In this document: positions 34,801 to 44,775 of the stretch, in pieces
How positions within the stretch are numbered: position 1 is the stretch's first letter
Layout: each line of letters starts with the position of its first letter
NCBI RefSeq assembly: GCF_026151205.1
Contig: NC_087076.1
Location: 9,028,902 to 9,092,901 of the forward strand
DNA length: 64,000 bases
DNA from: Bolinopsis microptera
Taxonomy: Eukaryota > Ctenophora > Tentaculata > Lobata > Bolinopsidae
Direction: 5' to 3'
Position numbers and translations under genes: made by a program
The notes under the pieces: model-generated
Seen by the model: only the letters and a program-made list of their open reading frames with translations
Told to the model about the DNA's origin: nothing
Databases searched by the model: none

Positions 34801-35890
34801 GATCGAGAGTAAAGTAGCGCCAGAACTTTCTAGATAACTTCAGAGACAAACACATTTGTGATGAGAGACACATTTTTATTAGAGATTGAGATATGAACTG
34901 TGTAGGGACAAAATGAAAAACTAGAAAAGTGCAATTTTTATATTTGTCAAAAGTGTAAAAATGTTGAGTGAGATTAAGAATTAAAAAAGAGTGTGTGCAT
35001 GCAGTGTGTTGTTACCTAACAACTGTAACCTAGCAACACATGCAGTGTGTTGTTACCTAACAACTGTAACCTAGCAACACATGCAGAGTGTTGTTACCTA
35101 ACAACTGTAACCTAGCAACACATGCAGAGTGTTGTTACCTAACAACTGTAACCTAGCAACACATGCAGTGTGTTGTTACCTAACAACTGTAACCTAGCAA
35201 CACATGCAGTGTGTTGTTACCTAACAACTGTAACCTAGCAACACATGCAGTGTGTTGTTACCTAACAACTGTAACCTAGCAACACATGCAGTGTGTTGTT
35301 ACCTAACAACTGTAACCTAGCAACACATGCAGTGTGTTGTTACCTAACAACTGTAACCTAGCAACACATGCAGAGTGTTGTTACCTAACAACTGTAACCT
35401 AGCAACACATGCAGTGTGTTGTTACCTAACAACTGTAACCTAGCAACACATGCAGAGTGTTGTTACCTATCAACTGTAACCTAGCAACACATGCAGTGTG
35501 TTGGATAGTGTGAATATGTTGTTAATACCTTAAATAAGTTTATGACATTGTGATTTGTGAGCTGTGACATTGGTGAAAATTTTACTGATATGAGAACTGA
35601 GAAGTGAGAAGCATGGACAATTTGGCACATTCTGTATATGAACGGAAAGTTATTTGGACACCAACCTAAACACATTTAACCTACTTATTTACTATTGAGT
35701 GGCCCTGTGAGGAGATTGAACCCAGTAACCCCGTGTTTTAGTAACCCTGATTTACCAGGAATTACGGATGACGATAGCGGACAGTGACAGTGGTATCACA
35801 GAAGACCTAGAGAACACATACTTCAACCCCACTCTGTACAGTACTAACTGTGAGGACGATACTATTTCTACTAAATCCGCCCTCGTGTGA
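13826..35890 (+). CDS. Type I membrane receptor with sushi-like and FN3-like modules, about 1034 aa
   Basis: Function unknown; the architecture suggests a cell-surface adhesion or ligand-binding receptor. Twenty-two exons with fully consistent phases: 13826-13995, 14132-14232, 16390-16590, 17846-18061, 18339-18434, 18638-18727, 22145-22339, 22502-22705, 26086-26202, 26415-26573, 26699-26816, 28723-28907, 31679-31748, 31890-32101, 32274-32450, 33064-33183, 33262-33390, 33648-33758, 33960-34125, 34299-34370, 34571-34634, 35759-35890. Order: signal peptide (VLLLALIGIVIA), six four-cysteine sushi/CCP-like modules (to 22705), a beta-rich segment (26086-26573), three FN3-like modules (26699-33183), a cysteine-rich juxtamembrane module (33262-33758), membrane span (about residues 905-926) then RRKR, and an acidic/serine-rich tail. 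Most modules sit in phase 1-1 exons, the classic layout for exon shuffling. The sushi modules are degenerate (cysteines kept, usual Trp mostly missing). An intron contains the SIX gene on the other strand. An alternative last exon is possible at 34729. Confidence 0.87.
14233..16389. other. Long receptor intron without recognised features
   Basis: Intron 2 of the receptor gene. It contains a short GC-rich patch near 15030-15060, a single X-box-like GTTGCTATGGCAAC near 15749-15762 and no coding signal that I can support. Confidence 0.6.
16602..16850 (+). repeat. 10-bp G-rich minisatellite TTTAGTGGGG
   Basis: About 24 copies on the sense strand, starting 12 bases after the splice donor of exon 16390-16590 (gtaagt at 16591). 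Runs of four G every ten bases fit intramolecular G-quadruplex formation in DNA or pre-mRNA. The rest of this intron (16851-17845) shows nothing else I recognise. Confidence 0.95.
19078..21728. mobile_element. Non-autonomous piggyBac-like element with long palindromic arms
   Basis: The element is flanked by TTAA on both sides (19074-19077 and 21729-21732), and its ends are inverted copies of CCCATTAGGGACGA, matching the TTAA target and CCC...GGG ends of the piggyBac superfamily. Inside, about 580 bp (19206-19787) are inverted at 20799-21375. Each arm carries spaced short palindromes such as GGGTCATTAACGACCC. The 1-kb centre has no transposase frame, so it would depend on an outside transposase. 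It sits in the receptor intron 18728-22144. Confidence 0.85.
20037..20200. mobile_element. C-rich small inverted-repeat element fragment
   Basis: Starts AGGGGCCGTTCACAT, followed by ATTACGTTAT and long C runs. The same end, reversed, occurs at about 32950-32981 (AATATGTGAACGACCCCT), so both belong to one family. It is nested in the centre of the piggyBac-like element. The right boundary is uncertain. Confidence 0.5.
22727..22920. repeat. 10-bp minisatellite TGTTACTAGG
   Basis: About nineteen copies beginning soon after the donor of exon 22502-22705. The same unit recurs at 26850-27333 in another intron of the same gene. The remaining intron to about 24400 shows nothing I recognise. Confidence 0.92.
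24441..24500. repeat. 13-bp tandem repeat ACCATGTGGCACT
   Basis: Four to five copies in the receptor intron between 22705 and 26086. Confidence 0.85.
24821..25780. repeat. 480-bp tandem duplication: inverted-repeat element plus 11-bp minisatellite
   Basis: 24821-25300 and 25301-25780 are near-identical. Each copy starts with a small element (TGAAACAACGAACCCTTAGG, then partly complementary ends around ACCTTAATCGGGAATATTA and TAATATTCCCGAGTAAGGTA) and continues into CACTGTCGTGA / CACTGTTGTGA 11-mers. Frames translating as repeated Thr-Val-Ser-Gln are repeat by-products. Confidence 0.93.
25501..26038. repeat. 11-bp minisatellite CACTGTTGTCA
   Basis: About 49 units in blocks: GTCGTGA, GTTGTGA, GTCGTGA, then a long homogeneous GTTGTCA block from about 25740. 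It ends 48 bp before exon 26086-26202. The block order also appears in the upstream copy (25021-25302). Confidence 0.94.
26769..27410. repeat. Triplicated exon end with donor, embedded in TGTTACTAGG minisatellite
   Basis: The last 48 bases of exon 26699-26816 together with its donor and about 30 intron bases recur at about 27127-27210 and 27334-27410. Blocks of the 10-bp unit fill the gaps (26850-27126 and 27208-27333). The copies have no acceptor of their own. Confidence 0.92.
27411..28722. other. Receptor intron remainder with 20-bp CACGTG repeat
   Basis: Contains about eight copies of TGTCACGTGTGCTGTCCACC (27968-28141), each with a CACGTG. A short inverted repeat flanks 27606-27645. No exon recognised between 26816 and 28723. 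Confidence 0.7.
28908..30185. other. Receptor intron, downstream side of the SIX gene
   Basis: Mostly AT-rich, with a CpG-rich alternating GC patch at about 29424-29452. No coding exon recognised. It should contain the 3' UTR of the SIX gene, which reads leftward. Confidence 0.5.
30186..31244 (-). CDS. SIX-class homeobox transcription factor, intronless, 352 aa
   Basis: Sequence-specific DNA-binding regulator acting in the nucleus. The C-terminal part matches the SIX family: the second half of the SIX domain (CFSPKHHDTLQELW, YRLRKKYPFPATVWDGE, about residues 210-282), then a homeodomain (about 283-344) with the family's NWFKNKRMR recognition helix; Trp48, Phe49, Asn51 and Arg53 are kept. The usual N-terminal third of the SIX domain (family pattern RFLWSLP) is not recognisable. 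The first 200 residues are Pro/Tyr/Ser-rich, with a proline run before Tyr and two VKSE/KEEP-like acidic lysine motifs. The start ATG has an A-rich context. The gene lies wholly inside the receptor intron 28908-31678, on the opposite strand. Subfamily (1/2, 3/6 or 4/5) cannot be set by eye. Confidence 0.92.
   Translation of the reverse strand: MDNYMYYNPSYPTSYPAGPYNTHPAEHNVYISNYFIGNTTLEAAGGGYPSIYPSPPPPPYSETDPHNSYLSPQEKAHYDKFDPLYQPSEEGQFESCSEKTGDPETPEQSDSGASFRDTMFGPETQFDVWKNAKEEPVDLPAPSSCVYSNNLVKSEEAIPRLIPIPIRTDYEDIKELSTHYKDRKDNQIAAYNATPQIAQQGYNYNNHQEASLVDQIQEAHLQGNHKGVMEMIATNCFSPKHHDTLQELWLSAVYGFAKLRRGKPPNAVDRYRLRKKYPFPATVWDGERTLYCYKQSSRDQLEDFYNNNKYPTPLEKKELSERCDLSYMQVCNWFKNKRMRGKEQVCRQQRGS
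31315..31325 (-). promoter_or_regulatory. TATA-like element upstream of the SIX gene
   Basis: Reads GATATAAATAC on the minus strand, 71-81 bases upstream of the start codon, a distance that would leave a short 5' UTR. Two CACGTG sites follow farther upstream (about 31438-31470). Confidence 0.35.
32520..32981. mobile_element. C-rich MITE-like element in a receptor intron
   Basis: Contains several long C runs (one of about 27 at 32886-32912), repeated ATTACGTAATCA motifs and a right end AATATGTGAACGACCCCT that matches the start of the element at 20037 in reverse. It has no coding capacity. The left boundary is approximate. Confidence 0.6.
34729..34743 (+). CDS. Possible alternative last exon of the receptor (ends EYLV)
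   Basis: A good acceptor (TTCCTTCAG) precedes GAA TAT TTG GTG TGA, and phase 0 fits the donor at 34634. An AATAAA follows at 34771-34776. Use of this exon would replace the 43-residue tail encoded at 35759-35890 by four residues. Confidence 0.4.
   Translation, partial: EYLV
34771..34776 (+). promoter_or_regulatory. Candidate polyadenylation signal AATAAA
   Basis: Lies 28 bases after the TGA of the possible short last exon. The long form may instead use AATAAA at 36272-36277. Confidence 0.35.
34995..35500. repeat. 41-bp minisatellite with paired X-box-like palindromes
   Basis: About twelve copies with an exact 41-bp period. Each unit contains GTTGTTACCTAACAAC and GTAACCTAGCAAC, both palindrome-like. 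Located between the last two coding exons of the receptor. Confidence 0.95.
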
Positions 35891-37292
35891 GCAAGGGGTA
35901 TTACCTAGCAACCGTAACCTAGCTACTGTAACCTAGCAACGGTTTACGAACTTTCAGTTAACTCAGATCAGTGTATCACGTGAGAGAGAAGAGGAATTAA
36001 AACTTTGCTTTGTTTCTGTGATAAATTGGTTTTGGAACTGTGTAGGGGATTGTGACCACAAACTTTAGAGATCATCATCTGAGAAACAGAAGAAGTTCTT
36101 TAATTAATTAATGAAGCTGACGTCAGGACTGAAGACTGTATTATAGTATAGTTACAGAGTTCAGTAACTACACTAGCTGCTACTGGAGTAGTAAGGACAG
36201 AGCTGTAATAATTATCAGAGTCACACTTCTGTTTGCTTTACTTGGAATATAGATTGATTATAACACATTTTAATAAACTGTTTATTAATTCAAATTTATT
36301 TATTATTTGATCAGTACGTAGGGAGTGTAATTAAGTAATCGTACGTTGATTTATAACAATTTATATTTAGTTTTGTTTGGCTGTACAGAAGCTAACAAGT
36401 TTAATAAACTGCCAGAATACGATAATTAAGGTTTTTACGACGAGAAAACTTCGTTTTGAAGAATAGTTCAGATAAATAATTACACGGAGAAATAATTAGT
36501 GATTTGTAATAACTCTGACTTATTTTAAATTGCCTGACTTGGGAGCACCTCATTATACCTAGTATTTAGTTTAGTTCCTGTATTAATATATTATACAGTA
36601 ATATAATCTATTTAACTTAGATTTCAGACGATCACCAGGGTTATTTAATATAACAGACGCATTAATTAACTCCTGATTTACCTTACTACAATCACCTGTT
36701 TAGTTATTATTTATACGTATATCACAGTAATAATTAGAATTTAAATCTACGCTTTATTAAAACTGTTGATAAAGTTCCATTGTAATGTGGCGACAAATTT
36801 TATATTTGATTTTTATTCCCTTTTTTTGGAGGGACACTTGTTTATGTAGCATTTTTGTACCATGATACTATGATTTATTTGCCAAAAATAGATAACCCAG
36901 TTTTTATTGTCCCATTGTATCACACGAGGAAAATAAACAAACTATTGAAAATCACGAACTCTTTGTTCTGGATGAAGCAACAACTGCACGGTATAGAAAA
37001 ATCACGGTAGAGAGAGATTTAGCTGTATGTCTAATATAGTTTCGGGATAATGATAGGCATGGTTTGGAGAGTTTTTACTGCAATTGTATCTTACTATTCA
37101 CCATAAACATTAAACAGTATATTCAAGATTACTATCACCGTAGAATATTCCTTACCAGAGTCAACATAAAGACCTTTCCCGAATTCTTATTTCTGAAAAC
37201 TTCCACTTCGTCAAAAACTAACTCAATAACAAATCAATAAAATATATAACACCCATTAATCAAATATACATTTCTGACTTCAGAGTCTCTAA
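35891..37292. other. 3' UTRs and spacer between two convergent genes
   Basis: Begins with three GTAACCTAGC-type sites at 35900-35945. AATAAA occurs at 36272-36277 and near 36402. The rest is AT-rich without coding signal. The receptor gene ends on the left and the transporter gene ends on the right. Confidence 0.6.
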
Positions 37293-40200
37293 CTAAACGT
37301 CAGAGTCTCCCATTCCCCGTTTTGGTCCAGCCCGAAGACCCCGATTTGGTCCGGCCATAAGTTGTCGGGGTTTAGAAACTGCCTTTTCCTGTCTTCTACT
37401 TTCTTCAGCCTCACCGCCTTTCTTGGGCTTGTAACTTCTTCTCTCCACCTACGTAGAATGAAGTTATAGGGTTGGATAAAATCTCGGGGGAACTACGAAT
37501 AAAATCACAAATGTTGATATCGAATCGACATCATGGGTGGGCTGCGGTCAACTCTCCCACTCTAATTTCGAGCAAATGGTGGGATCCAGCAAACAATGCA
37601 GTTGTTTTACATCTTCATCGAAGCACTTTGGGAACATCAAAATTGTTCTAAAACGAAATGTAGATAAGAGGGACCAATTATAAATTATAATTATTTGCTT
37701 AAACCTCTAAAGTATACAAGTACAGGCAGAATACATGTCCATAATACATGATGCATACCTCTATAGGAACATCAGGGGTTGGTCTTCCTTTAGTCTTTGG
37801 CATCAAGAACAAGAGACCAAAGCAAACGATATTCATCACAGCAAAGATCATCAGAGCCATATATTTGCTCACCTCATACAGCTTGTTTGATCGGGCTCCA
37901 AGAAATGAACCTGAAATACGAAATATGAAACGTGAGTCATGAACATGACCTAGCTTCATATAAATCTTGTTGGTATTTTACCTCGTTTCCTACTGAGCCC
38001 GAATTTTATTTGATACAAACCACTAAAATACTTTGATTTTCACATTATCAAATGCTTACTTGGTTAAAAGAGGAGAAATGAAATGAAATAATGTCCTTGT
38101 ATACCGCCCATATGGTTAGCAACTGACAAGAAGAATTTTCAATAAAACTGATAAACTCATTATAATGTTGCCAGCTATATAATACATGGGCTTGTTCCAA
38201 CAACAACAACATTGTTAACTGTTTATTAACTACTGACAACACAAGTTTCAGTGGTCTAGAAATGAATATCTAACTCATGAGTTTCTGAGAATCTGGTTAC
38301 GAATGCAGCGTTCCCAATTCCCTGGAAGACCGTCCAGAATACCCTCCCAACTCGTCTTACTAACACCCTGGCGTATTCGTTCAGTCCTGTGTTCCTTACC
38401 ATGTAAATCACTGGATTGATCAACGAGTTTGCTGGCATCATAATAAAGTATATGAAGTTGTCAATAGATGCCTCTTTATATGCCTCATCATTTGCGGTAT
38501 CCATGTAAGAAATATAAATGCTAATATAAAGGGTGATCCAAGTGCCATTGATAAGAACAAAGACCAAAGACAGTATAAGGATCATGACAGTAGCTCTTCT
38601 GTTGGTTGAATTATCAGGGCGACCCTCAGGGTCCATTACCTCAACTATTGGTGAGTTGAGGGCTCTAACAGTTGTTACACTGCATACAGTCACTGTCACT
38701 ACCATTACCCCGACAAGTATGTATTCTGTTATTGTGATGTAGGATTGGATGAACCAATTTTTCTCCAGCTCTGGATTCACAGTGCTTGGATATTTTAACA
38801 TTTCTTCAGACAAGATGATATCGGACATGGCTTTAAGTGTTACCCATTTTCCGATAGCTGTACTGAACAGAAATATTAAAGCGATGATAAGGGCACCCCA
38901 AACTATTCTCTGTCGAAGGATATAAAGTGGTTTTACCAAGGCAACCATTCTTGTAGCGCTTAGAAGTACTGTTAAGAAGCAGGAAACTAGCACTAGAAAC
39001 TGAAATGGAGTGTAACAAACTGCCTGCCATACTACAAAGTATGTTCCGGCTCTTCTGGCTGCTTCGATCGATTCCTCTGTTGCGTTTTTATCCTCCGTAA
39101 GTTCATAAAGTTCCGCTTGTCTTCTGTTCATCGTATTAAAGGAAAGTATATTAACCATAGACAGGATACAGAGAGACAGATCACAAATGTTCAGAGCGAT
39201 TATAAGTTTGTTTCCCAGCCCTTTTTTCTGCTTCCTGAGGTTTGGGTGAGTGAACAAAAATGTGAGCAACAATTTGCGGTTGAAACTTTGAATCTAATAA
39301 AATATCAGAACTTTCAGCTGAAAGTCCCAATGAGGTACAGTACCTGATGAAAAAGGAGAATGACGTTCCATTAGCGATGATTCCAATCAACGATAAACCA
39401 CAAATTGTTACTCCAGAAATAAACACAAATTCTTCTGAATAGAAGAAATTGCTATCAGATTCGCTCATTTTGAAACGAAAGGTGTTCTTTTCCGAATGAT
39501 CTCTGCACGATTTCGCTTGCGAATCCAAATATTACTTAGAAAAGTATCAAGTAAGGCCTGGCAAGTGTACACTGCTCAGGTATAACGAGTATATAAATAT
39601 AAATATACCCATTATAATCTCAACTCATTGAGCACGTGGGACATTATATCACATCGAGTAACTGGTATGATCTTATGATGATTAACCGCTGTTTCATTGG
39701 GTGACCGACAAAAAAACTTTTAATGAGTACAGCTGGTTTGATGAGTTACCGGTGTTTTCTGGAGTTATATAAGTCCTCTCCTCATGGTCGCTCATATTAG
39801 TATCACTAACTCATGTGATGAAATACCCGCTGGACACCCGACTTTACACGCTACATATTGGCAACATTGTGTTTTCATATTGTTGTTTATGTTTTATATG
39901 TCAAATATGTTGTAATATCATGATGATAAAAAGTAAATGAATAAATAGTTAATAATTAAATAAATAAATAAATAATTTAAAAAATACTCAAATCTGGCCA
40001 ACTACCATGACTAAAACAATCCTTAATTTTCACAGCTTGTTTGAGAATCACGGAATCGCAGATCTGGCGCCTGTCACGGAGAGATTTGTTACGCGTGCTG
40101 TTAATTGGCTAATTGGTGTGGTGTCTGTAATGATAAGAGTTCACTAAGTACGCACTAAGTAAGGGCACCCTAACAACTAACCTACTCTGCAGGCAAACTG

Positions 40201-43200
40201 GCAGGTGTTGAATATCCTGCCCCGGTGAGTAGTGGGTGACAGTTCGAATGTGTAGAGGTAGAGACTGGAGAAGGCTGCTGAAACCCCCATGTTACCCAGC
40301 AGTGCTGTCAGCTCCTGGACCGAGATTGCGTTCTTGATTCCAGGAAACGGAAACATCATCACAACGAACGAGGCTCCGGCTGGGTAGGCGATGTGTGGGT
40401 TATCATTGAGTTATCTAACTTTGGGGGAGTTGCACCCCACACAAAATCGTGTCTAAAATCTAATAGCACCTATGAATTAGAAAACCATTCCTTTGTTTGT
40501 TTTAGATCTAGGTTTAGCCTCAGCATGTCATCAGATACATTAGAATCCGACTCTATCAATATGTTTCTAAATTAAAGTTTAAACTTACCCAGGAAGAAGA
40601 AAATCTGGCAGGACAATTTCCGTCCGAGATACAAAAGGGGAACAATCGTCATGAGGCTCGCAAAAATCTCCCCGATAGCTGCAAGTTTAAATATCAAGAG
40701 TTTGCTCGGCTTACCAGCCAAAAAAAGACACGAATAAAATTGGCGAAAATGACAAGATCGCAAATCTAAATATAAACAGATGAAAATTTGTCACTATCTA
40801 ATATCACTTCAGAAAACCAATACGAGTTTATTTCAACTTCTCCAAAGAAAGTTGGACTAACCAGCGTACAAGGTGCTGGGTACAATGTTTTTACTGAGTT
40901 GACTGAAACTGTACCCAAACCCATAGTAGGAGAATCCCACAACAAACCACAGTATTATCAACACAATCATCTCTTTTACAAACTTCCTGGGGACTATAAG
41001 ATTAAGACAAAGTGTTTACTATTATTCATCGAGTTCTTCGTTAACTTGTCCGTCTGACCGATGATGCATACGGAAATAGTCACTTTTAACAGCATATGGT
41101 TTCAAAAAGATTTAAACAAAAAGGATTCTTAAAATTAACTTAATAAATTAACTTACGGATGAAGTCTCACGATATTGATACCGGTTATCTCATCCATACG
41201 CTGCTCGTGGAAAGTGAGGGCCGCTTTGAATTCTTTGAAGTGGAATGTTTCACCGTTCAAGCCGAACAATAATTCCAGCTCCTTTCTGGCCTCTAATTCT
41301 CTGCCTGTACGCATTATGTTTAGAATATTTGTAGGGTAACACCAGTAGTCAGGTTAACACCAGTAGTCAGGGTAACACCAGTAGTCAGAGTAACACCAGT
41401 AGTCACGGTAACACCAGTAGTCAGGGTAACACCAGTAGTCAGGGTAACACCAGTAGTCAGGGTAACACCAGTAGTGAGGGTAACACCAGTAGTCAGGGTA
41501 ACACCAGTAGTCAGGGTAACACCAGTAGTCAGTGTAACACCAGTAGTCAGAGTAACACCAGTAGTCACGGTAACATCAGTAGTCAGGTTAACAGCAGTAA
41601 TCAGGGTAACACCAGTAGTCAGGGTAACATCAGTAGTCAGGGTAACACCAGTAGTCAGGGTAACACCAGTAGTCAGAGTAACACCAGTAGTCAGTGTAAC
41701 ACCAGTAGTCAGGGTAACACCAGTAGTCAGGCTAACACCAGTAGTCAGAGTAACACCAGTAGTCAGGGTGACAGAAGTTTTTAATGTTATGGCGAGGAGG
41801 CGAGAATAGTAGTAATAAAATATCAATAATACTAACGGAGAGTGACTAGTTTGAATCTCGGCGAGTCAGGACCGTAGAGGAGGGGTATCAGGGAAATTAC
41901 CATCAACATCCCCATAAACGACATGGTGGTTCCCCAGCTGAAATGTACAACGTGTCTGTACCTTTTCTGTCTATAGACAACACACAGAAAAGAGAAAAGT
42001 AAGGTATAGAATATAGATACCTTACTTTTTATTTTTGTAATCTGATGTATAGCTCGGACCAATATTATAAAGTTTATTAATAAATTGTCGCATTGATTCA
42101 TATCATACTGAATTTCATTTCGACCTTGATCAAAATATACCAACAATTTCTATAATATCACTCACTAATTCCCTTACTTTTTGCACATGACGAAGATGAA
42201 CAACTCGAATAACTGCCCAAAACTCCAGAAAACCATGTAAAAAGTTGACACAATGACTCGGAAACTGGACGGAACTATCTCCATCAGATAGATATAGACC
42301 GCTGTGTAGTATATTAACATTCCAAAACCTGTAATTAACTGGTCAGTAAGCCGAGGGAAATTGTTTTTTAATCGAGCAAACTTTTATCGTTTTAGGTTAG
42401 GATCAGGGGCTTACATTTCGTACCTCAAATATCAAAGTAAAGAATTACCAATCAGTTAAACCAGCCCCTGCCACATTATTGATCATTGATGATAACATTA
42501 TTCTTACACATTTTCATTATTTTTATACATTTATACATTTATACATTTATACATTTATACATTTATACATTTATACATTTATACATTTATACATTTATAC
42601 ATTTATACATTTATACATTTATACATTTATTCATTTATACATTTATACATTTATTCATTTATACATTTATACATTTATACATTTTCCTCTTTTATTAACT
42701 GAATTTAACTATTTTTCCTACCTTGAAAGAAGCGGTATATAATCATTAGATAGGCGTTTGGAGAGAAAGCAGATACAGCAGTGACAGTAATAGAAATCAC
42801 AAGTCCTATCATAGCAGAGGTTCTTCTTCCTATGGTATCGTACAACAACCTGTAACAAACAGGCGTTATTTGTTAGGGTGACAGTGGTTGGTATGGTCAC
42901 AGTGGTTCTTGACATATCGTATAACAACCTGTAATGTCTGGTTACATTATCACAACAATTAACCATTAACTTGCCAAGCTAGGAGAGTGCCACAACCACT
43001 GCCAATAAAGAACATCTGAACGATAAGGTCCTTGTAAAGTCCCATCTCATCGCAGTAGAGACCCCACTCAGTGGAGAAGAAGTTTACATCACTAACGACC
43101 CAGTTGAAGTGGAGGCCAGCTTTCAACTTGTTGGCACATATTGTAGTCTTGTTGTAAATACTCCCGTCTGAAGGGTGGGACAGTAAATTTACGTAATCTG

Positions 43201-44176
43201 TATGATGGTATCATTGAATTGGGATAGTCAGCAGTTTTACAGCGATTGTTAAATATCAGAATCCCATTCCTTGTAAGTATACAAAAATGGTGTTGAATCA
43301 CTTGTCAGTAAGCTAGCAGTATAGTAGCATTAAGTTAGCAGTAGCCCAAACTGCTGTGGTTTACCGGCCCTACGGGCTACGTATTACCAATGCACTATCT
43401 TTAAACGAATTTTTAGGTCTGGTAAACGTAAAACGATCGAAAATGTATAACTATTAACATGTTTGTTAACGAACAATGTACTCACTGGTTGAACGATTCA
43501 ACGACTGAGTAGCTTCAAAACACTTGGGATTGGTAGTCACGTTACCGAGACAATCCCACTCACTGTACGGCAGGTGACCACAAAGGCTGTGGAACAGGGT
43601 CTGGGCTCCTCCCATCTGAGGTTCTCCGTGTGTTTAATATTTCATATTTACAGAAACATAAAATGGATATTAAATTATTACGTCGTGTGCTTATGATTTA
43701 GCTCATCTTCAGCTGCCACTACTTAAAAGATAAACGCCACCAACTACTGCTAGATGTTTTGTCTCTCTCTCTCTCTTTATATTTAAATGAGATTTAAAAT
43801 TAGGGCTATGAGTTTGAGGTCGGGTTCCGGTTAGAGTACTAAAAAGAATAAGTTGTAGATTTTCATATTGCAGATATAGTGCAGTGCTATAATATGATGT
43901 TCCACTTACGGCAGATACATAAAGAATTCCCGTGATAAAGAGAGAAAACTTCTTTGTAGGTCTTTGGATGACCTTTGTCAAAATCTCCTCCGTTGCGAAC
44001 AAATTTTTGCTCGATTTTGATCTCTCGGGAGTTATGAGATCTTTAAGTTTTAGTTCTTCTGTTTGCAAGGCAGTCATTCTAGCCTTCCTTGCTTTATCTA
44101 AAGCACTTGATGGTCGCGGTTTCATCATAGAGTTAGTGGATACCCGCCGTACGCTGGCATGAGTTTTATCCGGCAT
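37293..44176 (-). CDS. SLC22-like organic ion transporter (major facilitator superfamily), about 623 aa
   Basis: Polytopic plasma-membrane carrier, expected to move organic cations, anions or zwitterions; substrate unknown. Exons, 5' to 3' on the minus strand: 44176-43910, 43615-43486, 43167-42975, 42849-42722, 42328-42178, 41970-41837, 41304-41157, 40986-40862, 40678-40589, 40379-40182, 37910-37759, 37448-37293; phases agree throughout. Family marks: a large cysteine-containing loop after the first span, TEWGLYCDE, LLYDTIGRR (loop 2-3), LMEIVPSSFR, PLLYGPDSPR, LYLYTFELSPTTHRGR near the end, and the final MPKTKGRPTP. The basic N terminus (about 70 residues before the first span) is long for the family, and the tail has an AGPNRG/AGPKRG repeat. 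Exon 3 seems to use a GC donor (TTG|GCAAGT at 42975/42974), needed to keep frame. The intron 40181-37911 holds a GPCR gene on the same strand. Confidence 0.9.
38222..38227 (-). promoter_or_regulatory. Candidate polyadenylation signal of the GPCR gene
   Basis: AATAAA on the minus strand, about 29 bases after the GPCR stop codon at 38256. Confidence 0.45.
38256..39468 (-). CDS. Rhodopsin-like (class A) G-protein-coupled receptor, about 384 aa
   Basis: Seven-span receptor; ligand unknown. Two exons, 39468-39344 and 39285-38256 (phase 2; donor AG|GTACTG, acceptor TTCAAAG). Start chosen at the ATG of MSESDSN; an in-frame extension upstream lacks an ATG. Class A marks: IIANG in span 1, ALNICDLSL with the span-2 Asp, and NSLINPVIY in span 7 (NPxxY). 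The usual DRY after span 3 reads TRM (ATRMVALVKP), so the acidic residue and Tyr are lost while Arg is kept. Span 6 lacks the common CWxP. An AATAAA lies just downstream. The gene sits wholly within an intron of the SLC22-like gene on the same strand, so it needs its own promoter (an AT-rich TATATTTATATTTATATA lies about 120 bases upstream of the ATG). Confidence 0.85.
41335..41775. repeat. 18-bp minisatellite GGTAACACCAGTAGTCAG
   Basis: About 24 copies in the transporter intron between 41837 and 41304. Long frames on both strands (Thr-Gly-Val-Thr-Leu type) are by-products, because 18 is a multiple of 3. Confidence 0.95.
42526..42690. repeat. 8-bp tandem repeat TTATACAT
   Basis: About twenty units in the transporter intron between 42722 and 42328, with occasional TTATTCAT. 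Confidence 0.95.
42840..42935. repeat. Duplicated acceptor region of transporter exon 42849-42722
   Basis: The acceptor and first exon bases (minus strand TTACAGGTTGTTGTACGATA at about 42836-42855) recur diverged at about 42915-42937 (ATTACAGGTTGTTATACGATA). The upstream copy would shift the frame, so the proximal one is taken as the real acceptor. Confidence 0.6.
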
Positions 44177-44775
44177 AATGATTTCTCCAGTCAGCGAGCA
44201 GCTACTAAAAAATCAAGCAAAGACATTCAAAACAACAGAAGAATAAAGAGTCTATAATTAACTTGGCTATCGTATCAATTGAAATGCAGGTCATGACTCA
44301 GCAGATGTGTGTAGTTCCTCAAAGATGTACCTTTACAAAGCTGCCTATACTTGCGTATTCAGGGCAACTTTGACTGTTTAATTTGAAAACAAAGCTATGG
44401 TTTTGTTCACAGACATGCATGTAATTATACCAAAACCATTGAAATCTGCTCGTACTTGATGATATTGAGGGCAAGGCACGGTATTTTACATTTTGAAACG
44501 AAATGAAATATTTTCCTTCATTCCATCGATTGAATACAAATTGCTGGTGGTACATGATTAATAAAGATGATTGGACTTATCAAATTCTTAAAATAATATA
44601 TTATAGTAATATATGGCAATAGAATGTTATTCTTTATCTATTTTAATGTCTAATGACTACTAGATACTGGCTAGATACTGGCTAGATACTGGCTAGATAC
44701 TGGTCTCACATAACATCTGCCTAATTATTGTGCTAACGAGGTTTTACCAGTTACGATGGCATCTAATACCGCTCC

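Noticed and set aside
34995-35500. CRISPR-like array of 41-bp units
   Set aside because: Units are contiguous with no unique spacers, in a spliced eukaryotic gene; it is a minisatellite.
39469-39528. Upstream extension of the GPCR N terminus
   Set aside because: The extension has no ATG; the first in-frame ATG is at 39468.
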